Below, in pieces: positions 1 to 7,642 of a DNA stretch of 16,911 bases. The position numbers and the translations under genes were made by a program. This DNA is from Chrysochromulina parva. Taxonomy: Eukaryota > Haptophyta > Prymnesiales > Chrysochromulinaceae. Position 1 is the stretch's first letter. Each line of letters starts with the position of its first letter. The stretch spans positions 1 through 16,911 of the forward strand of contig PJAB01001136.1 of NCBI GenBank assembly GCA_002887195.1, given 5' to 3'. The notes under the pieces were generated by a model, which was not told where the DNA came from, did no database searches, and worked only from the letters and a program-made list of their open reading frames with translations.

Positions 1-165
1 CGGCGGCGAGGGCGGCGGCGGCAAGGGCGGCGGCGAGGGCGGCGGCGAGGGCGGCGGCGGCGATGGTGGGTGGGGCGGCGGCGAGGGCGGGGAGGGCGGA
101 AAGGGCGGGTAGGGCGGGGAGGGCGGTAATCCGGGCGGCGGCGGTGGGGCGATGAGCGGCTCGAA
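1..165 (-). repeat. CCGCCGCCCTCG-type low-complexity tract coding (S)PPP repeats
   Basis: The stretch is an imperfect repeat of CCG/CCC triplets broken by TCG, TCC, TAC, TTT and CAC. In the minus-strand frame that leaves the membrane span it codes for Pro runs interrupted by Ser, Tyr, Phe, His and Leu. The interruptions keep frame, which favours a coding tract over a random microsatellite. Such (S)PPP spacers are known from algal wall and surface proteins such as pherophorins and extensins. It reaches the window edge, so its full length is unknown. Confidence 0.75.
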
Positions 166-2887
166 GGTGTAGTATGTAGTGTACGCGCTCACCGTCAGCA
201 TGAGAATTCCAAAGAAGAAGCATGCGCGCTGCTGCGAGCTGCCCGCCCTGCGCGAGATGCGCTTCCTGAGACCGTCCTTCAAGCGGTTGACCAGGTACCT
301 GATGAGGAGGGCGAGGGGAGGCAATCAAAGGCAATCAAAGGCAACTGACCATCGACCATCAGTCGCATCAGCGTACTCTTTGAAGAAGGGATCGACCAGG
401 TGCATCTCGTCCTCGCCAGCTGGCCGAAAGTACTTGACGGCGATATCAGCGGGCCTCCAGTAGGAGCCCTCCGAGACAATGAAACTGTCGTGTGGAAGGC
501 GCGTCATGCCAAACGCGTCGAACTCGGACTGCGAGAAGTCCACCTTCGGGTAGCTCTTGCTTTGCACGCGAGCGCTGACGAGTTTGGCGAACTCCGGGTT
601 CATAATCTCGAGCGCCACCGCGGCCTTGCCGGCGCCCTTGGCGGAGTGCTGATCCAGGTGCTGATCCAGGTGCGGCTCGGAGCTGCCGAGGGAGAGCCAT
701 GTGGTGTGCCCTGCGCTCATCGAATGCAGCTGGAAGTAGCGCGCCGTGCCGAGCGCGGTCTCGCCCAGCTTGACGTAGTAGCAATTGTTCTTGAGGCTGG
801 AGCCGTCCAGGCAGCTCAAAAAGATGACCTTCATCTCGTCAGCTGTAAACTGGAGGCCCCGATGGCCGTCGTGCAAGTCGCAGTCGAGTTTGAGTTGCAG
901 AGCCTGGGACAGGTCCCTCAGCTCGACGCCGCGCCTCTCGACGAGTTCGCCGTCCTGCCACGGCTTACCCACTGGCCAGAGCCGGAGGGTGCCGTCCTTC
1001 CACAGGACGCCGTGCTCGGGGTCGTCGAGAGCCACGGGCGCAAAGTACTTGGTGCCTGCAAAGTACGTGACCCCCTTGGAGGTGCCCTCGACCGGGATGT
1101 AGTACTGCTTATCGTTCGGCTTCCCTTTGAACTCGATGGTGGGGCTCGCATGGAACTCGTCAAAGCAAGGCAGCGGCGACTTGTCGTCAGCGTGCGGCAA
1201 GAACTCGTACACCTTGCCCGGCGCGTAGTGCTCGCGCAGATACGAGGCGAGGCGTGGGCTGGCGACGGGCTGCGCGTGCGCATGATCCGCAACAGAGCTT
1301 CCACCCAAGCACCCCAGCTTGGCGCCGTCCACCTCCTTCCAACGGCATCGCAGCGGCGCGTGGGCCGCCATCCAAAACAGGCCGTCGAGCGGCGACGGCT
1401 CTGCGCCCACGGTGGAGCCGCCCGCCGGCGCGGGCAGGCGCGCGGGCGCGGGCAGTGCAGGATTGGGTGCTAGGATGAAGAAAAGAGGCGCCTCGCGCTC
1501 GGTGACCTTGACGAACAGCGTGTCGCGCTTGGACGCCCTCTCGGGGCGCGAGGGGTTGCGCTCTTTGATGGCCTGCACCCAGTCAGCCGTCCTCGAGAAC
1601 TCGATGGTCTGCACGTTCTCGCGCTGATGCTGTTGCTGCTGCTTCCGCTCGAGCATGTCTTGGAGCTTGGCGTGGTTGGGTGTGCCACGCCCTGGCGAAG
1701 CTGTCACCGGGAGCGGTTTGAGCTCTGTGCCGCTGAGCGGCGGCTCGGGCAGACTGATCCAGGTAAGCCCGATGCGCACGGGCACCTCAATGAAGTGGCC
1801 TGGGCGCAGCATCGACGCGCTGAACGAGTTGTCGTCCGCGAAGATGTCGCGCAGGTCCTCTTCAGCGAAGGCGTCGCGATACTTGAGGTTGAAGGCGAGC
1901 CTCGGGTTGAAGAGCTGCTGCGGCTCGAAGAGTTCGGAGCCGCCGTTGAGCTTCTTGAGCTTGAGCAGCACGTGCTCGGGGCGGCCGGGTCCCATCTGGA
2001 GTCGAGCGGGGTATCGAGCGGGGAGGCGATCAATTGGGTCAAAGACGCCATCGGTGGCAATCGAAGGGGTCAGAAGCGCATGCGTTTTGCATGATTTGGT
2101 GGACAAGCCATTTCGGGCTTCAGAGGGGCCATCTGCGGCGCTCTCGATCAACAAGGGCAGGTAGCCAGAGGCGTTCTCGGAGGCGTAATCTGATCTGAGC
2201 GCGCACCTTGATCCAGTTGAGACCCGGCACGTAATCTGGATCGAACGCGCCGCGGAAGGCACCCGCGATCATCGACTCGGGAGAGCTAGAGCCCTGCCTC
2301 AAGCTGACGGGGGTGGGGCGCTCGACGGCGGAGCTGCTGGTATGCGAGGCCGGGAGCAGTCGCGCAGCCATGCCCTCCTCGACGTCGGCCCTCGGCGTCG
2401 TCGGCCGGCTGCGCGCCTGCTCGAGGTCCCGCTTGATGGCAGAGTTCTCGCGCTCGGTAGCGGCTCTGGCCGTCGCCTCGGACTTCAGCCGCTCCTCGAG
2501 CTCGATGAGCTTCCGATTGAGATCCGACATCGAGACGCCCGAGTCCTTGCGCTCGACGGGAGCGCCGCCCTTAGCCGGGTTCGACGCGGACGCTGCCGCG
2601 GGCTTCCGTAAGTAGAAGGTGATAGGCCGCTCCTGCATCCCCGCCACAATCTTCTGCTCCATCATGTCACTCGGGAGACCTACCATATCCACCTCGACGA
2701 TCTTCTTGTCCTTCGTCTTGTACTTAATCTTGACGACGAAGCTGCCATCGACGACACCCATCTTGGCAGCATGCGATTCAGGAATGACCTTGTGAATCCG
2801 TGGTAGCTCCCCCTCCTTGCACGTCAAACGCAAGCCGATTTTCTCGTGCGTCTGGTCGAATGTGAACGCCGTCAGCTCGGCTGCCAT
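1..2887 (-). CDS. PDZ-like, coiled-coil, single-span membrane protein with Pro-rich tail (three exons, 3' end off the window)
   Basis: Proposed exons are 2887-2207, 1995-377 and 298-1. Joined they read 866 codons without a stop and continue past the left edge. Seen: residues 5-96 resemble a PDZ domain (GLRL at 18-21 in the place of the carboxylate-binding loop). Residues 120-160 form a charged heptad-like coiled coil, and 161-227 are Ser/Pro-rich. A long globular middle of about 540 residues follows, with a Gln-rich patch and a tandem LDQH pair, which I do not recognise. Residues 792-812 are a hydrophobic span preceded by an Arg/Lys-rich stretch, and from about 818 the chain is almost all Pro and Ser. 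The positive-inside rule puts the PDZ end in the cytosol and the Pro-rich tail outside or in a lumen (inference). Start: 2887 is the first in-frame ATG; the frame is open to 3010 but only from TTG. The gene is divergent from SAS10. Function unknown; a scaffold linking cytosolic partners to wall or scale material is only a guess. Confidence 0.6.
299..376 (-). other. Predicted intron 2 of the PDZ-like gene (78 nt) with a 10-nt tandem repeat
   Basis: Donor GA|GTACGC at 376 and acceptor CATCAG|GTACC at 299 join in phase 2, giving PFFKE|YLVNRLKD and opening the exon with the membrane span and Pro-rich tail. A second frame-compatible donor, TG|GTCAGT at 349, would give a 51-nt intron and nine extra residues. 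The unit TTTGATTGCC is repeated in tandem inside. Without a splice the frame stops at 325. Confidence 0.6.
1996..2206 (-). other. Predicted intron 1 of the PDZ-like gene (211 nt)
   Basis: Donor AAG|GTGCGC at 2206 and acceptor CTCCAG|ATG at 1996 join in phase 0, linking ...LNWIK to MGPGRPEHV. The frame of exon 1 stops at 2120, and the frame of exon 2 is open only from within this stretch, so some splice is required here. The 3' part holds GATTGCC and a tandem pair of CCCCGCTCGA before the acceptor. The exact borders are inferred. Confidence 0.6.
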
Positions 2888-3148
2888 GCGCGTGACCGAT
2901 ACTCGCGTGTCGGTCGGCTTTTTAGCCAATTGTGCTGACCGATTGAGCGGCGAAGGGCGACCACCGACAATTGAGGACCGACACCCGATGCGCTCCGCTG
3001 TGTCGGCCAAGTCTTCACACGATACGGAACTTCGCCTCTGTGAATTACTGAGTGCTCAAGTCGCCGTGACGTGTGCTCACGCAAGGAAGAGTTTGAGCTG
3101 AAAAGTCTTTGGACGAATCTTTGGTGAGGCGGCGGCGACGAGGCACAC
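2888..3148. promoter_or_regulatory. Divergent promoter between the PDZ-like gene and SAS10/UTP3
   Basis: About 260 bp separates the two divergent ATGs. No TATA box is evident. The left half carries GACCGA-type words at 2894, 2937 and 2976 and in reverse at 2909. The copies at 2894-2901 and 2908-2915 form an 8-bp stem, one pair being G-T, with a 6-nt loop. TCTTTGG occurs twice at about 3105-3124, close to the SAS10 start. A regulatory role is inferred from position only. Confidence 0.4.
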
Positions 3149-5479
3149 ATGCCGAAGACCGGCCCCACTGTAAAGCGCCCCAAAGCCAAGAGCCGCGCGC
3201 CCAAGGCCGTGGTGGCACGCCCTGCCCGCTCCGCACCTCCGCCTGCAGACGACTACGACGACGATGATGATGGTCTCGATGCGTTCGTGCACCGGCGCGA
3301 TAGGGACAGCGATCGTGCTCTTGGCCTCCTCGAGGCTGAGGGCTCAGGTGACGAAGAAGAGGAAGAGGATGTGATGCCGCTCACGGCGAGAGCCAGCATG
3401 CATGACGATGAGGACGATGACGAGGAGGAGGACGACGAAGACGAGGACGACGAGGACGAGGAGGACGACGAGGACGACGAGGACGAGGAGGACGAGGAGG
3501 AGGACGAGGAGGAGGACGAGGAGGACGAGGAGGAGGACGGTGAGGATTCGGAGGCCGAGGAGGGTGGTACGGGCGTGACTGCACTCGGCTGGGGGAGTAG
3601 AAAGCGCGACCTCTACGGCGGTCACGACGATGACGAGGACGACGAGGACGAGCTCGAGCTTGACGAGCGCGAGCGCGCTGACAAGCTCGAGGAGGCCGAA
3701 GCCCTCAAGCTGCAGCAGGCGCACGCGGCGCGGCTGCGCGCCGAGGACTTTGACGAGCTGCTGCCCGCGAAGGCCGCCGCCGCGCCTTCCAAGCGTACCC
3801 ACAGCGCGCGCGAGCAGCAGAGCCTCGAGCAAGAGCTTGCCGAGCTGCCGCCGGCGCTGCGTGCGCAGGCGCGCGCGGGCGGCGGCGCGCAGATGGAGAC
3901 GGTGGCGCGAGATGGGAGTGGGTTGAACGAAGCGGAGCGGCTGCGCATCGTCGAAGCCGATGCGCCTGAGCTGCAGGCGCTCCTCGCCGAGTTCCAGGAG
4001 AGCCTCAAGGAAGCCAAGGAACGACTCGAGCCGGTGCTCGAGGTCGCGCGCAAGCGGCAGCTCACCAACGACGGAGGCGTACGGCTCCTCGAGCTGAAGC
4101 TGCAGCTGCTGCTCTCGTACTGCATCAACCTTGCCTTCTACCTGATGCTCAAGTCGCAGGGGCGCGCCGTGCGCACGCACCCGGTCATCGACGCGCTGCT
4201 GAGGCACCGCCTGCTGCTCGAGCGCATGCGCCCTCTGGAGACCAAGCTGCACTACCGTTTGACGAAACTGTTGCAGCTCGCGGCGGCGGCGGACGCGCCC
4301 GGCGACGCGCGCGGCCTCACCGACGCGCAGCAAGACCTGAGCGAGCGGCCTAATCCCGAGGCACTGCTCGCCAAGGGTGGTGGCGCGCGCGCAGCAGCGG
4401 CCAAAGGCGACGAGGACGACGAGGACGCTGAGCCGGACGATGGGCTTTACCGGCCACCCAAGCTCGCGGCGGTGCACTACGACGACGAGCCCGGCGGCGC
4501 CAAGCGGCGGCGGCAGCAGGAGCGCGCCGTCGAGCGCGCATCGGCCTCGCGTATGGTGCGGGAGCTGCGCGCGGAGCTCTCCGAGGCTCCTCAGCCCGTG
4601 CACGCCGACGACTTCGGTCGAGCGATCGATGCGGACTCCTCCGCCGTCGCGCGCTTCCGAAAGGATGAGGAGGAGCGGCGCGCGTACGAGGAATCCAACT
4701 TCCGCCGGCTCAACCCGACCAAGGCCGAGAAGATCGCGCTCAAGCGGCGCCAAGCGGCCGCCACGGGCGTCGCCGTCGATGAGCTGGCCGCCTTCGATGA
4801 CTTTTCACACCTGTACGAGGTGGCGACGACGCAGGCGGTCGATCCCCGCGCCGAGAGGGTGCGCGCGCTCAAGCAGTACATGAACTCGCTCGAGCAGCGC
4901 GGCGGCCAAAACGCGCGCAAGCCGGGCCGCTCCGCCGAGGAGGACGCGCCCAGCCGCACACTCGAGGGTCGCTCCGAGAAGCGCGCCGAGAAGGAGGCGA
5001 AGCGTGCCGCCAAGGCCGCACTCCAGGACGAGGACGAGGGCGCCGACGAGGACGGCTACGACAACAGCGGCGCGGCCGGGCGCAAGCGCAGGCGCAGCAG
5101 CCTGGATGAGCTTCCCGCAGTGGATCCCTACTACAAGGAGGTGGCCGAGCAGAGTCAGAACAAGAAGGCGGCCAAGGCGGTGCGCAGGGTGGCAGAGGCG
5201 GCAGAGGCGGCCGCGGCCTTTGCGTCAACGGAGCTTGCTGAGGCAGCGCCCGATGAGGCGCGAAAGGTGGGTCGCGACATTGAAAAGAACCGTGGCCTGA
5301 CACGCCAGCGCAAGAAGATTGACGGCAACGTGCGCGTCAAGAACCGCGAAAAGTTCCGAAAGGCGGTCATCCGGCGAAATGGCCAGGTGCGTGCTGTGCA
5401 GACGCAGTCCGACGGGCCGTACGGTGGCGAGGCGACGGGCATCAAGAAGAACGTCAGCCACAGCAAGCGCTTTGCGTAG
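3149..5479 (+). CDS. UTP3: Sas10/UTP3 small-subunit processome protein
   Basis: A nucleolar protein of U3 snoRNP-dependent 18S pre-rRNA processing (known for the family). Seen in this 776-residue, intronless frame: basic N-terminus; a very long Asp/Glu run at about residues 63-134; the Sas10/Utp3/C1D domain at about 274-375, containing LLELKLQLLLSYCINLAFYL; a charged linker with KRRR-type nuclear signals; and the diagnostic C-terminal Sas10 domain at about 700-776 with NRGLTRQRKKIDGNVRVKNR and KFRKAVIRRNGQV. The length is slightly above typical homologues, owing to the acidic and Ala/Glu-rich linkers. The ATG at 3149 is preceded by ACAC and is the only sensible start. It is divergent from the PDZ-like gene, with 260 bp between them. 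The identification is secure; the gene symbol follows yeast use. Confidence 0.95.
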   Translation: MPKTGPTVKRPKAKSRAPKAVVARPARSAPPPADDYDDDDDGLDAFVHRRDRDSDRALGLLEAEGSGDEEEEEDVMPLTARASMHDDEDDDEEEDDEDEDDEDEEDDEDDEDEEDEEEDEEEDEEDEEEDGEDSEAEEGGTGVTALGWGSRKRDLYGGHDDDEDDEDELELDERERADKLEEAEALKLQQAHAARLRAEDFDELLPAKAAAAPSKRTHSAREQQSLEQELAELPPALRAQARAGGGAQMETVARDGSGLNEAERLRIVEADAPELQALLAEFQESLKEAKERLEPVLEVARKRQLTNDGGVRLLELKLQLLLSYCINLAFYLMLKSQGRAVRTHPVIDALLRHRLLLERMRPLETKLHYRLTKLLQLAAAADAPGDARGLTDAQQDLSERPNPEALLAKGGGARAAAAKGDEDDEDAEPDDGLYRPPKLAAVHYDDEPGGAKRRRQQERAVERASASRMVRELRAELSEAPQPVHADDFGRAIDADSSAVARFRKDEEERRAYEESNFRRLNPTKAEKIALKRRQAAATGVAVDELAAFDDFSHLYEVATTQAVDPRAERVRALKQYMNSLEQRGGQNARKPGRSAEEDAPSRTLEGRSEKRAEKEAKRAAKAALQDEDEGADEDGYDNSGAAGRKRRRSSLDELPAVDPYYKEVAEQSQNKKAAKAVRRVAEAAEAAAAFASTELAEAAPDEARKVGRDIEKNRGLTRQRKKIDGNVRVKNREKFRKAVIRRNGQVRAVQTQSDGPYGGEATGIKKNVSHSKRFA
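3405..3545 (+). repeat. GAC/GAG trinucleotide tract (poly-Asp/Glu)
   Basis: An almost uninterrupted run of GAC, GAT and GAG codons inside SAS10 gives a chain of about 45 acidic residues. Its reverse complement is free of stops and creates long antisense open frames that are not genes. Acidic runs are common in nucleolar proteins. Length variation between strains is likely (inference). Confidence 0.85.
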
Positions 5480-5869
5480 TGTCAGCGCGGTGCGGACGTT
5501 GGCACACATCGTGTTGATGTGCCGTGCGGCGTGCCTCCGCGGGCGGTGCTGCTGACGTGGGAGGTGTCGGGGGCTGCTTAATATCGCAGGAGCCGAGGTC
5601 CACGCGAGGTCCGCGCACTCAGCCAGAGAGAGAGTGTGTGCTCGATCCGGCTCCGGTCCTCCCAGTCCCACCCGCACACTATTTCGATATTTGTGACGGT
5701 CCGGTATCCGGTACCGGTACAGCATTACAGCTTGCAATGACTAACATTTTAGCAAGTTCACCCACCAACGCCAGCCACACCCCTCCGCACTGTCTCCTCG
5801 TCGCGCGCCCGCGGTTCCGGGCTACCGTACCTTCCGCGCGCGCGTTTGTATCGTACGTTCGTACGGAGA
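5480..5869. other. Convergent intergenic region between UTP3 and NIPA genes
   Basis: 390 bp between two stop codons with no supported gene. A short hairpin (CACATC at 5505-5510 with GATGTG at 5516-5521) lies 25 nt after the UTP3 stop. A CCGGTATCCGGTACCGGTAC cluster lies at 5701-5720, and the palindromic CGTACG words lie near 5851-5865. No canonical AATAAA signal was seen on either strand. Confidence 0.6.
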
Positions 5870-7524
5870 CTATATACTACTCCGTCGCTGCTCGGGAGAT
5901 AGCAAGCTGCTCTCATAGAGCATTGAAGCCGACGTCGACCGTCTGACCGCCTGCGCAGCGGAGGACTCCGATCGCCAGCTCTTGAAGGCGCTGTGCAGGT
6001 GCTGGAGTGTGCCCACGCCGGTGACGACGCTAATGCTCCCGCGCAGATCGGTTGGCTGCGACAGAAGTCGATCCAGGAGTGCGAGCGGCAGCTGCGTCTG
6101 CTGGTCCACTGCGCCCAACTCGGCGCCCATCCACGACGCGCGCGAGGAGCGACTCCCTGCGCCGCCCAGGTTAGCCGCCTCGCCGTCGTCTGGAAGCGCC
6201 GCCGCCGCACTCACCAGGTGAGGTTGAGGTCCCGCGATGACGTCGGCGGTCCTCCGCCTGTACAAGTTCTCCATGTCCGTGGATCTGCCTTCGGCTGGGC
6301 CCGGGATGTCGGCGGCGCGCTCGGCGGCGGCACGCTCGGAGGCGTCACGATCGGCTGGACGCATGGCGATCAGGTACACTCCCAAGAAGCACAGCGCGCA
6401 GCCGATGCAAAAGTTGAACTCTGCTGCCGGGATGGGCACGCCCCCATATTGTCGCCAGTTCTCATCGAAGACCCATATACCGCCGGTGATCGAGCTGGGC
6501 GCGGAGGTGGCGCAGCAGATGGGCGTGAGAGGCACTCAGCGGCAATCCGAGGCGGAATCCGGCGTGATCTGGCGGAATCTGGCGCAATCTGGCGCACTCA
6601 CCAGAGCGTGAAGGTGACGTAGTAGGTGGGCACGACGATGGCGCTGTGGAAGCTCTCCATGGCCTTATTTAGGAAGCGCAGCTGCAGTACCGCCGTCGTG
6701 ACGAGCGTAGGCACGAGCAGGTACGGCACCGGTGACGCGGCGGTGCTTTCGAGGTCCTCGCTGCCCGATCCGGCCTCACTGGCATTGTACAAGCCGTCGA
6801 GATCGTCGATCGCGTTCCGAATGAACTTGGATAGCGCCGTCGAGCAGATGACGGTGACCGAGCCTAGCAGCGAGCAAAGCATCACATTAACCAGCACGTA
6901 GCGGTGGCCGCAGCGCGGCTGCACGGCCGCGAGCGCGCCGATGGCCACGGCCACGAAAATCAAGTAGCCGTACGCATAGGGGCTGCTGAGCAGCTCGACA
7001 AAGTCGTTTGTCGTGAGGGCCCCAAGCGCCGGAGGCGAGAAGAGCACGACGCACACCGAGCCGACGAGGACCAGCGCGATCCCGAGCAGCTTGAGGCGGT
7101 AGATGGGTTCGCCCAAGAAGATGGCTGCTAGGACGGTATTAACGATCACCGAGACTGCGCCGAGGGGCGAGACCACCGTTTGAGAGGCGAAGCCAAATGC
7201 AGCAAAGTTGCCCACCTCGCCGCCGATCAAGCCAGCGAGCGCCAACCAAAAGAGCGGCGTCGACGAGGCCTTCAGGCCTCCAGAAGCCTCACGCATGTGG
7301 CACCACTTTTGCAGCGTGAGTGAACAAGCGATGAGTGTGTTGCCCACGATCGCCATGCTCACGCCGACGAGGAACATCTGCATGCTGTTGTTCATTTCTA
7401 TGTCTATGCTCATGTCTGGGAACCCCATTCCTGTGTGGGGCTGTGCCGAGTCTGTGCGGCCAGCGGAGACTCCGCCTGTTGCTCCGGGACGTACACATTT
7501 CTCGAGGTGGGGGCTCTCGCACAT
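5870..7524 (-). CDS. NIPA-type magnesium transporter (two exons)
   Basis: Exons 7524-6602 and 6494-5870 give 515 residues. NIPA proteins are Mg2+ carriers of the drug/metabolite transporter superfamily, usually with nine spans in plasma or endosomal membranes. Seen: GNTLIACSLTLQKW in span 1, GGEVGNFAAFGFA in span 2, SPLGAVSVIVNTVLAAIFLGE in spans 3-4, and TTAVLQLRFLNKAM with VVPTYYVTFT in spans 7-8. The splice completes span 8 as TLCSITGGIWVFDENW, and FNFCIGCALCFLGVYLIAM is span 9. The order and lengths match the family. A hydrophilic C-tail of about 150 residues (Ser/Ala-rich, with LALLDRLLSQP) is longer than usual. ATGs at 7428 and 7413 have better start contexts than 7524 and leave a short N-terminus as in relatives, so the true start may be there. 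Family certain; ion not shown by sequence. Confidence 0.9.
6495..6601 (-). other. Intron of the NIPA gene (107 nt) with 10-nt tandem repeats
   Basis: Donor CTCTG|GTGAGT at 6601 and acceptor GCCCAG|CTCG at 6495 join in phase 2 and rebuild transmembrane span 8 of the transporter. The first exon frame stops just after the donor, so splicing is required. The 5' half of the intron consists of about four tandem copies of a CGCCAGATTS-like 10-mer, followed by a GGATTGCC. Confidence 0.85.
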
Positions 7525-7642
7525 CCGACGGCGAATCGTTCATAACCTCCCTTCAGACAGAAGTTCCACATGTACTTAGGTTGTTTAGAGCACGTGTGGT
7601 GGAGCCACTTTTTAACGAGGCTGAGTCGACCGAAGCATAAAA
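7525..7642. promoter_or_regulatory. Short divergent promoter of NIPA and M23-PA genes, with a CACGTG site
   Basis: Only 118 bp separate the two ATGs if NIPA starts at 7524. The stretch is lower in GC than the flanking coding DNA. It holds CACGTG at 7591-7596 (the G-box/E-box core bound by bZIP and bHLH factors in other eukaryotes). The plus-strand start lies in an A-rich context, CATAAAAATG. The shared promoter suggests the two genes could be co-expressed (inference). Confidence 0.4.

Noticed and set aside
400..1473. 357-residue open frame on the plus strand opposite the PDZ-like gene
   Set aside because: It has no domain or motif, and its composition is that expected from antisense of GC-rich codons. 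The minus strand gives a continuous, balanced protein that joins across introns.
2888..3010. Extra 41 N-terminal codons for the PDZ-like protein
   Set aside because: The frame is open but begins at TTG with no ATG. The region carries a hairpin and repeated promoter-like words.
3344..4753. 469-residue open frame on the minus strand, opposite SAS10/UTP3
   Set aside because: It is the mirror of GAC/GAG-rich and GC3-rich coding DNA. It reads as Leu/Val/Arg-rich sequence with no domain, while the plus strand has clear Sas10 domains.
6155..6212. Possible second intron in NIPA exon 2 (GTGAGT donor, CTAAC, GGCGCAG acceptor, 58 nt)
   Set aside because: The sites look good, but removing the segment shifts the frame into low-quality Arg/Ser-rich sequence, while the unspliced frame stays protein-like (LALLDRLLSQP, LQHLHSAFKSW). 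Kept as exon; alternative splicing is possible.
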